Shown here in pieces: positions 53,138-60,966 of a stretch of DNA of 64,000 bases (the stretch's first letter is position 1; each line of letters opens with the position of its first letter). Source of the DNA: Streptomyces prunicolor NBRC 13075 (GTDB lineage: Bacteria; Actinomycetota; Actinomycetes; Streptomycetales; Streptomycetaceae); NCBI RefSeq assembly GCF_000367365.1, contig NZ_BARF01000031.1:1-64000 (forward strand). The letters are read 5' to 3'. The position numbers and the translations under genes were made by a program. The notes beneath the pieces are model-generated. The model saw only the letters and a list, made by a program, of their open reading frames with translations. It had not been told where the DNA came from and made no database searches.

Positions 53138-54019
53138 ATGCGCGTCGGCGTACACATCAACCGGTTCAACCATTCCGGAGGGCCGGCGGCGGTCGGGCCC
53201 GAGCTGGCCGCCGCGGGCGCCGCGGCCGAGGCGGCGGGCGTCAGCTGGCTCTCGGTGATGGACCACTACTTCCAGATGGAGTTCAACGGCGGCGCCGAGG
53301 ACGCCATGCTGGAGGCCTACACCACGCTGGGCTTCCTGGCCGGCAACACCTCCACGGTCCAACTGGGCGCGCTGGTAACGGGAGTGACGTACCGTCAGCC
53401 CGGACTCCTCGCGAAGATCGCCACCACGCTCGACGTCCTGTCCGGCGGCCGGGCCACCCTCGGCATCGGGGCGGCCTGGTACGACCGCGAGCACCACGGC
53501 CTCGGCGTGCCGTACCCGCCGGTCGCGGAGCGTTTCGAACGGCTGGAGGAGACCCTGCGGATCTGTCTGCAGATGTGGGACCCGGAGACGAACGGCCCCT
53601 TCGAGGGCAAGCACTACCGACTCGCCGAGACCCTGTGCGTGCCCGCGCCGGTCAGCAGCCCGCACCCCGAGATCATGATCGGCGGCGGTGGCGAGAAGAA
53701 GACCCTCCGGCTGGTCGCCCAGTACGCGGACGCCTGCAACCTGATCGTGGCGACACCGGACGAGCTGCGCCACAAGCTCGACGTGCTGCGCGGTCACTGC
53801 GACAGGCTGGGGCGCGACTACGACCGTATCCGCAAGACGATCGTCTACGGCGGCGAGTCGGTCACCGCGGGCGACCTCGACGCGTTCCTGCGGGAGATCG
53901 GCGGCTTCACGAAGCTCGGTGTCGACACGGTGATCCTGGGCCCGCGCACGGGCGAACCGGCCGAGTGGATCGAGCGGTTCGTGGCGCCGGCGGTGCCACG
54001 CCTGGCCGAGCTGGACTGA
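53138..54019 (+). CDS. F420-dependent LLM-class oxidoreductase
   Basis: A 293-residue TIM-barrel protein of the F420-type LLM group. Marks: MRVGVHINRFN, SWLSVMDHYFQMEF, TVQLGALVTGVTYRQPGLLAKIATTLDVLSGGRATLGIGAAWYDREHHGLGVPYPP, PEIMIGGGGEKKTLRLVAQYADACN. These match the F420-binding strands of glucose-6-phosphate dehydrogenase/alkanal-type enzymes. Substrate unknown. ATG 53138 follows GAGGGAG; the frame upstream is open for a long way but only through other genes. A strong bidirectional terminator follows. Confidence 0.87.
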   Translation: MRVGVHINRFNHSGGPAAVGPELAAAGAAAEAAGVSWLSVMDHYFQMEFNGGAEDAMLEAYTTLGFLAGNTSTVQLGALVTGVTYRQPGLLAKIATTLDVLSGGRATLGIGAAWYDREHHGLGVPYPPVAERFERLEETLRICLQMWDPETNGPFEGKHYRLAETLCVPAPVSSPHPEIMIGGGGEKKTLRLVAQYADACNLIVATPDELRHKLDVLRGHCDRLGRDYDRIRKTIVYGGESVTAGDLDAFLREIGGFTKLGVDTVILGPRTGEPAEWIERFVAPAVPRLAELD

Positions 54020-54032
54020 CATGAACTGACAT

Positions 54033-54070
54033 GAAAGGGGCCGGAGTTCCTATGGACTCCGGCCCCTTTC
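54033..54070. terminator. Strong bidirectional terminator
   Basis: A perfect 15-bp stem, GAAAGGGGCCGGAGT against ACTCCGGCCCCTTTC, with an 8-base loop TCCTATGG. It sits between the convergent LLM and FMN-reductase genes and has an A/T stretch at each foot. Confidence 0.85.
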
Positions 54071-54093
54071 GATGGTCGAGCGGTGTGCCTCGA

Positions 54094-54657
54094 TCAGGCG
54101 GCGACGGCCTCGCCCGCGTGACCCTTCAACTGGGAGAGGACCTCGGTCAGCTGGGCGACGACCTCGGCGTCCTCCGACGGGTGGGTCTCGGCGAAGCGGA
54201 CCACGGAGCTGGGGATCGAGAGCTTGATCTCCTCGATCACCTTGCCGCCGGCGATGCCCACGGCCTTGCGGGCCTCGTCCTGCGCCCACACGCCGCCGAA
54301 CTGGCCGTAGGCGGTGCCGACCACGACGACCGGCTTTCCGCCGAAGCCGCTGGCGCCGTAGGGGCGGGACAGCCAGTCGATGGCGTTCTTCAGGACGGCC
54401 GGGATGGTGCCGTTGTACTCGGGGGAGAAGAAGAGGAACGCGTCGGCGCTGCCGGCGGCCTCGCGGAGCTTGGCGGCGGCGGCCGGGACGTTGCCCTCGA
54501 CGTCGATGTCCTCGTTGTAGAACGGGATCTCGGCGAGACCCTCGAAGATCTCGATGTCGGAGCCCTCGGGCGCGAACTTCACGGCGGCCTCGGCGAGCTG
54601 GCGGTTGTGCGAGCCGGCACGCAGGCTGCCGACGAGCGCGAGGATACGAACAGACAT
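54094..54657 (-). CDS. NADPH-dependent FMN reductase (azoreductase-like)
   Basis: A 187-residue flavodoxin-fold oxidoreductase. Typical motifs: ILALVGSLRAGSHNRQLAEAA (FMN phosphate loop, residues 4-24), FFSPEYNGTIPAVLKNAIDWLSRP (SPEYNGSxPxxLKNAIDW signature) and VVVGTAYGQFGG. It reduces FMN, quinones or azo dyes with NAD(P)H. ATG 54657 follows TTGGAGTGCCCC. It is divergent from a TetR gene, and two near-identical palindromes (GGACCG-GGTCC type) lie between, so it is probably the TetR target. Confidence 0.9.
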   Translation of the reverse strand: MSVRILALVGSLRAGSHNRQLAEAAVKFAPEGSDIEIFEGLAEIPFYNEDIDVEGNVPAAAAKLREAAGSADAFLFFSPEYNGTIPAVLKNAIDWLSRPYGASGFGGKPVVVVGTAYGQFGGVWAQDEARKAVGIAGGKVIEEIKLSIPSSVVRFAETHPSEDAEVVAQLTEVLSQLKGHAGEAVAA

Positions 54658-54699
54658 GGGGCACTCCAAGAGGGGGGCTGAAACACTGCCGTTACGATC

Positions 54700-54750
54700 C
54701 GGACCGAGGTCCGTTTAAAAGTTGTACCAGGCTAAGCGGACCGCGGTCCA
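54700..54750. promoter_or_regulatory. Two TetR-type operators between FMN reductase and TetR genes
   Basis: Site 1, CGGACCGAGGTCCG (54700-54713), and site 2, CGGACCGCGGTCCA (54737-54750), share the 12-base core GGACCG(A/C)GGTCC and are centred 37 bases apart. Site 2 meets the predicted -35 of the leaderless tetR promoter (GTCCAG-N17-TACGCT) and a possible reverse-strand promoter TGGACC-N18-TACAAC. Both directions could be repressed together. Confidence 0.65.
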
Positions 54751-54780
54751 GTTTTGTTCCCGGTGCTTTACGCTGTCTTC

Positions 54781-55443
54781 ATGTCCAGCACGCTGCCGCC
54801 CTTTCCGAAGCCCGAGGAGTCAATGAGCGAACCCCAGTTGCTGGAGGTCCGCTCCTTCGCCGACGAGCCCTGCCTGCGCGCCGACGCGGCCCGCAACCGC
54901 GCCAAGCTGCTGGAGGCCGCCGCCCGGCTGATCGCCGAGCACGGAGTGGCCGGCGTCACTATGGAGGCGGTGGCCGCCGCCGCCCAGGTCGGCAAGGGGA
55001 CCGTCTTCCGCCGCTTCGGCGACCGCACCGGCCTGCTGATGGCGCTGCTCGACCACTCCGCGCAGACGCTCCAGGCCGACTTCCTCGGCGGCCCGCCCCC
55101 GCTGGGCCCCGGAGCCCCGCCGGTCGAGCGGCTGCGGGCGTTCGGTGTCGCGGTGCTGTACCGCCACGCCGAGCAGCTGGACCTGCAACTCGCCGCGCAG
55201 CCCGAGCCCACCCGCCGGTTCGCCCACTCCGCGCTCCAGGCGCTGCGCACCCATGTCATGGTGCTGCTGCGGCAGATCCTCCCGGACGCCGACTGCGAGT
55301 TGCTGTCCCAGACGCTCATGGCGTATCTCGATCCGGCCTTGATCCACCATCTGACCCGGCAGTGCGGGATGCCCATGGAGCGGCTTGAGGCGGGCTGGAT
55401 CGACCTCGTCGACCGTGTGACCGGGACTCAACTGCCCCGCTGA
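54781..55443 (+). CDS. TetR-family repressor (likely controls the FMN reductase)
   Basis: A 220-residue regulator. ATG 54781 comes 6 bases after a TACGCT -10 box, so the message is leaderless; in-frame ATG 54823 is the alternative. The TetR HTH is ARNRAKLLEAAARLIAEHGVAGVTMEAVAAAAQVGKGTVFRRFGDRTGLLMALL (about residues 35-90). The helical C-terminal part has no ligand signature I recognise. The position and the two palindromes upstream suggest autoregulation plus control of the divergent reductase. Confidence 0.87.
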   Translation: MSSTLPPFPKPEESMSEPQLLEVRSFADEPCLRADAARNRAKLLEAAARLIAEHGVAGVTMEAVAAAAQVGKGTVFRRFGDRTGLLMALLDHSAQTLQADFLGGPPPLGPGAPPVERLRAFGVAVLYRHAEQLDLQLAAQPEPTRRFAHSALQALRTHVMVLLRQILPDADCELLSQTLMAYLDPALIHHLTRQCGMPMERLEAGWIDLVDRVTGTQLPR

Positions 55444-55483
55444 GCCGGTCCGTTGGGCTGCGCCCGGCTCAGCCGCGGTGCTC

Positions 55484-55612
55484 GGCTCGGCCGCCGCGGG
55501 AGGTGAGGAAGCCGAGCACGCCTTCCGGCTCGGCCGCCGCGGGAGATGGAGAGGCCGATCATGCTCTCCGACCCGGCCGCCGGACGTCTGCGCGGCTGTG
55601 CCCGGCTCAGCC
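55484..55612. repeat. Three degenerate 43-bp tandem repeats
   Basis: GGCTCGGCCGCCGCGGGAG recurs at 55484 and 55527, followed in both by similar GxxGAGGAAGCCGAGCACGC/GATGGAGAGGCCGATCATGC text. A more diverged copy (GACCCGGCCGCCGG) begins at 55570. The period is 43 bases. The array fills the short space between the TetR stop and the end of the convergent monooxygenase gene. Confidence 0.5.
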
Positions 55613-56746
55613 GCCCATGCCGGCGAAGAAGTCGAGCATCCCCTGCGGCGCGTCCTCGCCGAACATCAGGACCCCGTTCGCCGCGGACTCCGCCGCCGAC
55701 TCCTCGCCGCGCGGGAACAGCTTCGCCTCGTACGCGGCCAGCGCGGCCTCCGTGTCGCCCGGGTGCGCGGCCAGCGCCTCACCCAGTTCGGCGCCGTCGA
55801 GCATGGCCAGGTTGGCGCCCACGCCCGCGAACGGGGACATCAGATGCGCCGCGTCGCCCAGCAGCGTGACCCCGGGGACCCGCTCCCAGCGGTGCCCGAT
55901 CGGCAGGGCGTGGATGTGCCGCGGGGTCAACGGCCCGTCCGCGTCGGCGACCAGCGCCCGCAGGCTCTTGTCCCAGTCCGCGAAGTGCCCCAGGGTGTAC
56001 GCCTTCGCCGCCTCGGTGTCCGTGAAGTCGACCCCGTCGAACGCGTCCTCGGGCACGGCGAGCGCCACGTAGATGTGCAGGCTGCCGTCGGTCTCGCGGT
56101 GGGCCAGAAAGCCCTTGCCCGCACCGAGCGCCATCATCATGCCGCCGCCGACGACCTCGGCGCTCACGGGATGCCGTAGGTCGGCGTCCGGCAGGTCCAC
56201 CTCGACGAACGAGATGCCGGTGTACGCGGGCTTCGCGTCCGAGAGCAGGGGCCGCACCCTGGACCAGGCGCCGTCCGCGCCGATCAGCAGATCGGTGGTG
56301 AAGGAGGTGCCGTCCGTGAGCGTCACCTCGTGCCGGCCGCCGTCCAGCGGGCGGGCGCCGGTGACCTTCGCGCCCCAGCGGACGGTGCCCTCGGGCAGTG
56401 AACCGAGCAGCAGGTCGCGCAGCTGGCCGCGGTCCACCTCGGGGCGTCCGCCGGTGCCGTCGTCGGGGTCGTCAAGGAGGACCGTGCCGGCCTTGTCGAG
56501 GACGCGGGTGCTCTCGCCGCCCGGGTTGACCAGCGCGCGGAACTCCTCGTACAGGCCCGCCGCGCGCAGCGCCGGCTGGCCCGAGTCCTCGTGGATGTCG
56601 AGCATGCCGCCCTGCGTGCGGGCGGCGGGGGAGGCGTCCAGGTCGAAGACGGCGGCCTCGACGCCGTTCACGTGCAGGACCCGCGCGAGCGTGAGCCCGC
56701 CGAGTCCGCCGCCGATGATCGCGAGGGGGTGATGGGGGGTGGTCAT
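55607..56746 (-). CDS. FAD-dependent monooxygenase, TetX-like
   Basis: A 379-residue flavoprotein hydroxylase. FAD motif GGGLGGLTLARVL is at residues 12-24. Group signatures follow: DIHEDSGQPALRAAGL, EVDRGQLRDLLLGSLP, LLIGADGAWSRVRPLLSDAKPAYTG, and VTLLGDAAHLMSPFAGVGANLAMLDGAELGEAL, which is very close to the TetX/TetX-like tetracycline-inactivating monooxygenases. Related enzymes also hydroxylate other polyphenols, so inactivation of tetracyclines is a possibility, not a demonstrated function. ATG 56746 follows AAGGAGG. A TetR gene whose C-terminal domain is of the tetracycline-repressor type lies 39 bases upstream on the same strand. Confidence 0.88.
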   Translation of the reverse strand: MTTPHHPLAIIGGGLGGLTLARVLHVNGVEAAVFDLDASPAARTQGGMLDIHEDSGQPALRAAGLYEEFRALVNPGGESTRVLDKAGTVLLDDPDDGTGGRPEVDRGQLRDLLLGSLPEGTVRWGAKVTGARPLDGGRHEVTLTDGTSFTTDLLIGADGAWSRVRPLLSDAKPAYTGISFVEVDLPDADLRHPVSAEVVGGGMMMALGAGKGFLAHRETDGSLHIYVALAVPEDAFDGVDFTDTEAAKAYTLGHFADWDKSLRALVADADGPLTPRHIHALPIGHRWERVPGVTLLGDAAHLMSPFAGVGANLAMLDGAELGEALAAHPGDTEAALAAYEAKLFPRGEESAAESAANGVLMFGEDAPQGMLDFFAGMGG

Positions 56747-56785
56747 GATGGCCTCCTTGAAGCTTGAAGTGGGCGATAAGCAGGG

Positions 56786-57460
56786 TCAGTTGGGAACGTC
56801 CGTCCGCTCGATCCCGTTGATCAGGGCCTGGAACCGCCAGGACAGGCGGGCCTCGGGCGCCCCGGCGAGCAGGTCGCCGGAGCGGGCCGCGATGTGCGGG
56901 TGGGTCCGGTCGGACACATTGCGGAGGGCGTCGGTCAGGGTGTCCCAGTCGTCCTGGGTGGTGTCGTCGCCCGAGTGCTCGGCGGCCGTCGCGGTGGCCT
57001 GCTGGAGCAGCAGGTCCACGCCCCACGCGGCCTGCGCCGGTGGGACGCCGCCCTCGTCGAGCAGGGCCAGCAGGGTCTCGATCAGGTTCATGTAGTGCGG
57101 ACCGCTGGGCCAGGCCGTGAGCGCCGAACGGGCGAGGCTCGGGTGCTCGAAGAGCACCGCGGTGTACGCCGTGAGCACCTGCTCGACCCGCTCGCGCCAG
57201 GAACCCTCGGTGGGTGCCGTCTCGATCGTGCCGAGCAGCTCGTCGAGCACTGCCGCGTGCAGCTCCGCGGTGTTGCGGACGTACACGTACAACGAGGCCG
57301 GGCCGGTGTCGAGCTCCTGGGCCAGGCGCCGCATGGTGACCTTCTTCAGGCCCTCGGCGCGAAGGATCGTCACGGCGGCGGCGACGATGCCCTCCCTGCT
57401 CAGGGCGGGTTTCGCCGGCCGGTCACGGCGGCTGCGCGGGGTGTCGAGGCGAGCTGTCAT
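56786..57460 (-). CDS. TetR repressor with TetR_C domain, operon with TetX-like gene
   Basis: A 224-residue regulator. The HTH is LSREGIVAAAVTILRAEGLKKVTMRRLAQELDTGPASLYVYVRNTAELHAAVLDELLG (about 20-77), and GPASLYVYV with this spacing is typical of the tetracycline-repressor branch. The C-terminal helices (SLARSALTAWPSGPHYMNLIETLLALLDEGG) fit TetR_C_1. ATG 57460 is 6 bases after TACCGT, with TTGTTC 17 bases before that: a leaderless promoter threaded through palindromic operators. It precedes the TetX-like gene by 39 bases, giving a classical repressor plus resistance-type enzyme operon. Confidence 0.87.
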   Translation of the reverse strand: MTARLDTPRSRRDRPAKPALSREGIVAAAVTILRAEGLKKVTMRRLAQELDTGPASLYVYVRNTAELHAAVLDELLGTIETAPTEGSWRERVEQVLTAYTAVLFEHPSLARSALTAWPSGPHYMNLIETLLALLDEGGVPPAQAAWGVDLLLQQATATAAEHSGDDTTQDDWDTLTDALRNVSDRTHPHIAARSGDLLAGAPEARLSWRFQALINGIERTDVPN

Positions 57461-57473
57461 GTCTCCACGGTAA

Positions 57474-57515
57474 CGAACATGTTCGCTCCGAACAAGTTCG
57501 TGACGAACATGTTCG
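57474..57515. promoter_or_regulatory. Array of three phased operators upstream of tetR-monooxygenase
   Basis: Three 12-base palindromes, CGAACATGTTCG (57474-57485), CGAACAAGTTCG (57489-57500) and CGAACATGTTCG (57504-57515), repeat every 15 bases. The first lies within the -35/-10 spacer of the reverse-strand promoter (TTGTTC-N17-TACCGT), the second covers the -35, and the third extends towards the divergent LacI gene. Confidence 0.8.
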
Positions 57516-57540
57516 TAAAATACCGGACCATACTGCTCTC

Positions 57541-58635
57541 GTGACGGCCGTTCCCCCGCCGCACTCTCCGGCCCCGGCTTCTGCCAAGATGCCGTACGTC
57601 ATGGTGCAGATACCGAAAACGCCCGCAGCCCCGTCGCCCGCACCGCGCTCCGTGCCCACGAGCGCCGATGTGGCCCGCCTGGCCGGCGTCTCACGCGCGA
57701 CCGTCTCCTACGTCCTCAACAACACCAGTGCCGTACGGATCAGCGAACCCACCCGCCGTCGCGTCCACGAGGCCGCGAAGGAACTCGGGTACGTCCCGCA
57801 CGCGGCGGCCCGCAGTCTGCGCGCCGGACACAGCCGCATGGTGCTGATGCCGGCGCCGACCATGCCGGTGGGACTCCTCTACAGCCAGTTCATCAACGAA
57901 CTCCAGTGGGCGCTCAGCCGCCTCGACTACACGGTCGTGCAGCACGGGTCCGTCGGTCTGCGCGGCGACGAGGCCGCCCGCGCCTGGGCCGAACTGCGCC
58001 CGGTCGCCGTCCTGGTGCCCGGCGCGGGGCTCGGCCCGGAGGGCGTCGAGGTCCTCAAGCGCTCCGGTGCGCGGGCCGTCCTCACCCTCGGCCCCGAGAA
58101 GGTCGAGGGCGCGCACGCCCTGCTCCTCGACCACGAAGGTGTCGGCCACTGCGCCGGAGCGCACCTGTACGGCCGCGGCCGGCGCCGGATCGGCGTGGTC
58201 GTGCCCGAGGAACCCGGCATGGGGGTCTTCTCCCGGCCCCGCCTCGAAGGCGTGCGCCGCGCCCTGCTCGGCACGGACGCCACGGTGACCGAACTCCCGC
58301 TCGCCTACTGCGAGGAGAGCGCTGCCGGGATCGCCGCCCGCTGGCGCGCTCTCGGTCTCGACGCGGTGTTCACGTACAACGACGAGTACGCGATGCTGCT
58401 GATGCGCGCCCTCCAGGACGAAGGCATCCGCATCCCCGAGGACACGGCCGTGATCGGCGCCGACGACCTGATGATCGGCCGACTGCTGCGCCCGCGCCTG
58501 AGCACCGTCCACATCCAACTACCCTCCGGCCACGAGCTGGCCGAACTGGTCGACAGCGCGGTACGCGAACCGGGCAGGGTACCGGGCACGCACGAACTGC
58601 TCGGCGCGTCGGTGGTACACCGCGACTCCAGCTGA
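57541..58635 (+). CDS. LacI-family transcriptional regulator
   Basis: A 364-residue regulator. After a Pro/Ala-rich N-terminal 37 residues comes the HTH: PTSADVARLAGVSRATVSYVLNNTSAVRISEPTRRRVHEAAKELGYVPHAAARSLRAG. The ligand domain runs to the end (VFTYNDEYAMLLMRALQDEGIRIPEDTAVIGADDLMIGRLLRPRLSTVHI). GTG 57541 follows CATACT by 6 bases (leaderless); later in-frame ATGs at 57589 and 57601 are alternatives. It is divergent from the TetR/TetX-like operon and shares its operator region. Its targets are unknown. Confidence 0.85.
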   Translation: MTAVPPPHSPAPASAKMPYVMVQIPKTPAAPSPAPRSVPTSADVARLAGVSRATVSYVLNNTSAVRISEPTRRRVHEAAKELGYVPHAAARSLRAGHSRMVLMPAPTMPVGLLYSQFINELQWALSRLDYTVVQHGSVGLRGDEAARAWAELRPVAVLVPGAGLGPEGVEVLKRSGARAVLTLGPEKVEGAHALLLDHEGVGHCAGAHLYGRGRRRIGVVVPEEPGMGVFSRPRLEGVRRALLGTDATVTELPLAYCEESAAGIAARWRALGLDAVFTYNDEYAMLLMRALQDEGIRIPEDTAVIGADDLMIGRLLRPRLSTVHIQLPSGHELAELVDSAVREPGRVPGTHELLGASVVHRDSS

Positions 58636-58980
58636 CCGGGGTGTGGTGGTGCGTGCGGCCGCATGGCGGAGGAGGGCGTCGACGCGATGGGGGTCCGTGG
58701 CTCGGGCGAAGCCGAGAGCGGGGGAGTCGGCGACCGTGCCCACTCCGCGCCCGGCGACCGCGCTCACCCCAGGCCCGGCGACCGCGCCCGGGGCGAATCG
58801 GCCGTACGCGACTAGGATGTTGCTTGCTCAACCAGACGGGGATGCGTTCGGACACCGGACGTGGCTCGCGAGGCTGCGTCGGATCACCGCATCCCGTCAC
58901 GCGACCGCTCAACGGGCCGCGAAGACACGGGACTTGCGCCGCCCGGGTGGGTCCCGCCGGTGACGGATCGGAGAACCACC
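58636..58980. other. 345-base region before the aldehyde dehydrogenase gene
   Basis: It contains a direct repeat CCCGGCGACCGCGC (twice, 58751-58795) and a good -10 TAGGAT (58813-58818) without a clear -35. If used, that promoter leaves a long leader of about 150 bases to ATG 58981. I see no gene and no riboswitch I recognise. Confidence 0.4.
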
Positions 58981-60417
58981 ATGCCGCTGCTCGACCCGAA
59001 GACCTGGCAGTCCCGCCCCTTGTCGGGCCCCGAGTACCCGGTCACCGAGCCCGCCACCGGCGACACGCTCGGCACCGTCACGCTCGCCGCCGCCGAGGAC
59101 ATACGGCCGGCCGTCTCGGCTGCCCTCGCCGCGCAGGCCGAGTGGGCGCGCGTCCCGCACTTCGTCCGCGCCGGTGTGCTGCGCAAGGCCGGTGACCTGT
59201 TCGCCGCGCACGCCGAGGAGTTGCGCGAGTGGCTCGTGCGGGAGTCCGGCTCGATCCCCGGCAAGGCGGACTTCGAACTGCACGTCGCCGCCCAGGAGTG
59301 CTACGAGGCCGCCGCCCTCGCCTCCCGCCCCGCCGGGCAGGTCCTCCCCTCGGAGGCGCCCCGGCTGTCGTACACCCGGCGCATCCCGGTCGGCGTCGTC
59401 GGCGTGATCGCGCCCTTCAACGCCCCGCTGATCCTCTCCATCCGCTCGGTCGCCCCGGCGCTCGCGCTCGGCAACGGGGTCGTCCTGAAGCCGGATCCGC
59501 GCACGGCGGTCTGCGGGGGACTGTCGCTCGCGGCGGTCTTCGCGGAGGCGGGCCTGCCCGAGGAGCTGTTGCAAGTACTGCCCGGCGGCGCCGACGTGGG
59601 GGCCGCGCTCGTCGCCGATCCGCAGGTGCCCGTCATCTCCTTCACCGGCTCAACTGCCGCCGGGCGCGCGGTCGGTGAGGCTGCGGGGCGTCATCTCAAG
59701 CGCGCACACCTGGAGTTGGGCGGGAACTCGGCCCTGATCGTGCTGGCGGACGCGGACCTGGACGCGGTGATCTCGACGGCGGCCTGGGGTTCGTTCTTCC
59801 ACCAGGGCCAGATCTGCATGACGACCGGCCGTCATCTCGTCCACGAGTCGCTCTACGAGGAGTACGTCGAACGCCTCGCAGCCAAGGCCGACTTGCTCGC
59901 GGTCGGCGACCCGCACCGCGCGCAGGTGCACCTCGGCCCGATCATCGACGCGGCCCAACTCGCCAAGATTCACGGCCTGGTGGAGGCCAGCACGGCAACT
60001 GGCGCCAGGCTGGCGGCCGGTGGAACCCACGAGGACCTCTTCTACCGGCCGACCGTCCTCGCCGGCGTCGACGACGACACCCCCGCCTACGCGGAGGAGG
60101 TCTTCGGCCCGGTCGCTCCGGTACGGTCCTTCGCCACCCCCGACGAAGCGGCGGCGCTGGCCGCGTCGGGACCGTACGGCCTGTCGCTCGGCATCGTCAC
60201 GCGCGACAGCGCCCGCGGCCTGGACCTGGCGGAACGCATCCCCACCGGGATCGTCCACATCAACGACCAGACCGTGAACGACGAGGCCGTCGCGCCCTTC
60301 GGCGGGGTCGCCGCGTCCGGCACCGGCGCCCGCTTCGGCGGCGAGGCCAACCTGGAGGCCTTCACCGACGTGCGCTGGACGACGGTGCGCGGGGACGTGG
60401 CGTCGTACCCGTTCTGA
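58981..60417 (+). CDS. Aldehyde dehydrogenase, benzaldehyde dehydrogenase-like
   Basis: A 478-residue NAD(P)-dependent aldehyde dehydrogenase. Landmarks are VGVIAPFNAPLILSIRSVAPALALGN (Asn of the active site), ISFTGSTAAGRAVGEAA, the general base in LELGGNSALIVL and the nucleophile in FHQGQICMTTGRHLV. The HQGQICM and N-terminal MPLLDPKTW sequences resemble XylC-type benzaldehyde/vanillin dehydrogenases. ATG 58981 follows GGAGAACCACC; an in-frame GTG at 58861 would add 40 unrelated residues. Aromatic aldehyde oxidation is likely but not certain. Confidence 0.88.
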   Translation: MPLLDPKTWQSRPLSGPEYPVTEPATGDTLGTVTLAAAEDIRPAVSAALAAQAEWARVPHFVRAGVLRKAGDLFAAHAEELREWLVRESGSIPGKADFELHVAAQECYEAAALASRPAGQVLPSEAPRLSYTRRIPVGVVGVIAPFNAPLILSIRSVAPALALGNGVVLKPDPRTAVCGGLSLAAVFAEAGLPEELLQVLPGGADVGAALVADPQVPVISFTGSTAAGRAVGEAAGRHLKRAHLELGGNSALIVLADADLDAVISTAAWGSFFHQGQICMTTGRHLVHESLYEEYVERLAAKADLLAVGDPHRAQVHLGPIIDAAQLAKIHGLVEASTATGARLAAGGTHEDLFYRPTVLAGVDDDTPAYAEEVFGPVAPVRSFATPDEAAALAASGPYGLSLGIVTRDSARGLDLAERIPTGIVHINDQTVNDEAVAPFGGVAASGTGARFGGEANLEAFTDVRWTTVRGDVASYPF

Positions 60418-60435
60418 AAAACGAGGGTCCGGAAA

Positions 60436-60456
60436 CCCGGGAAAAAAATCCCTGGG
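60436..60456. terminator. Weak hairpin between aldehyde dehydrogenase and thioredoxin genes
   Basis: CCCGGG, an A-rich loop, then CCCTGGG forms a short stem (one G-T pair) between convergent stops at 60417 and 60458. Read on the reverse strand, the loop is T-rich. Two-way termination is plausible. Confidence 0.4.
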
Positions 60457-60457
60457 C

Positions 60458-60844
<387 letters not shown>

Positions 60845-60890
60845 GACGTAAATCCCTCTTCCTCGATGTGGGGGCGAAGCCGTCCCGGAC

Positions 60891-60916
60891 AACACGGTCG
60901 TCCGGTGTCGTATTCC
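60891..60916 (-). promoter_or_regulatory. SigR (oxidative/disulfide stress) promoter of the thioredoxin gene
   Basis: On the reverse strand GGAAT (60916-60912) and GTT (60893-60891) are separated by exactly 18 bases, the textbook SigR pattern GGAAT-N18-GTT. The transcript would begin about 40 bases before the trxC start. Confidence 0.8.
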
Positions 60917-60966
60917 GCGCCCCTACCCGTGTGGCTTCGGCGCACACCACCCAGCAGACTGGCCCC

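Noticed and set aside
58519..58767. 82-codon reverse frame overlapping the end of the LacI gene
   Set aside because: It lies largely opposite the LacI C-terminus and has no start signal.
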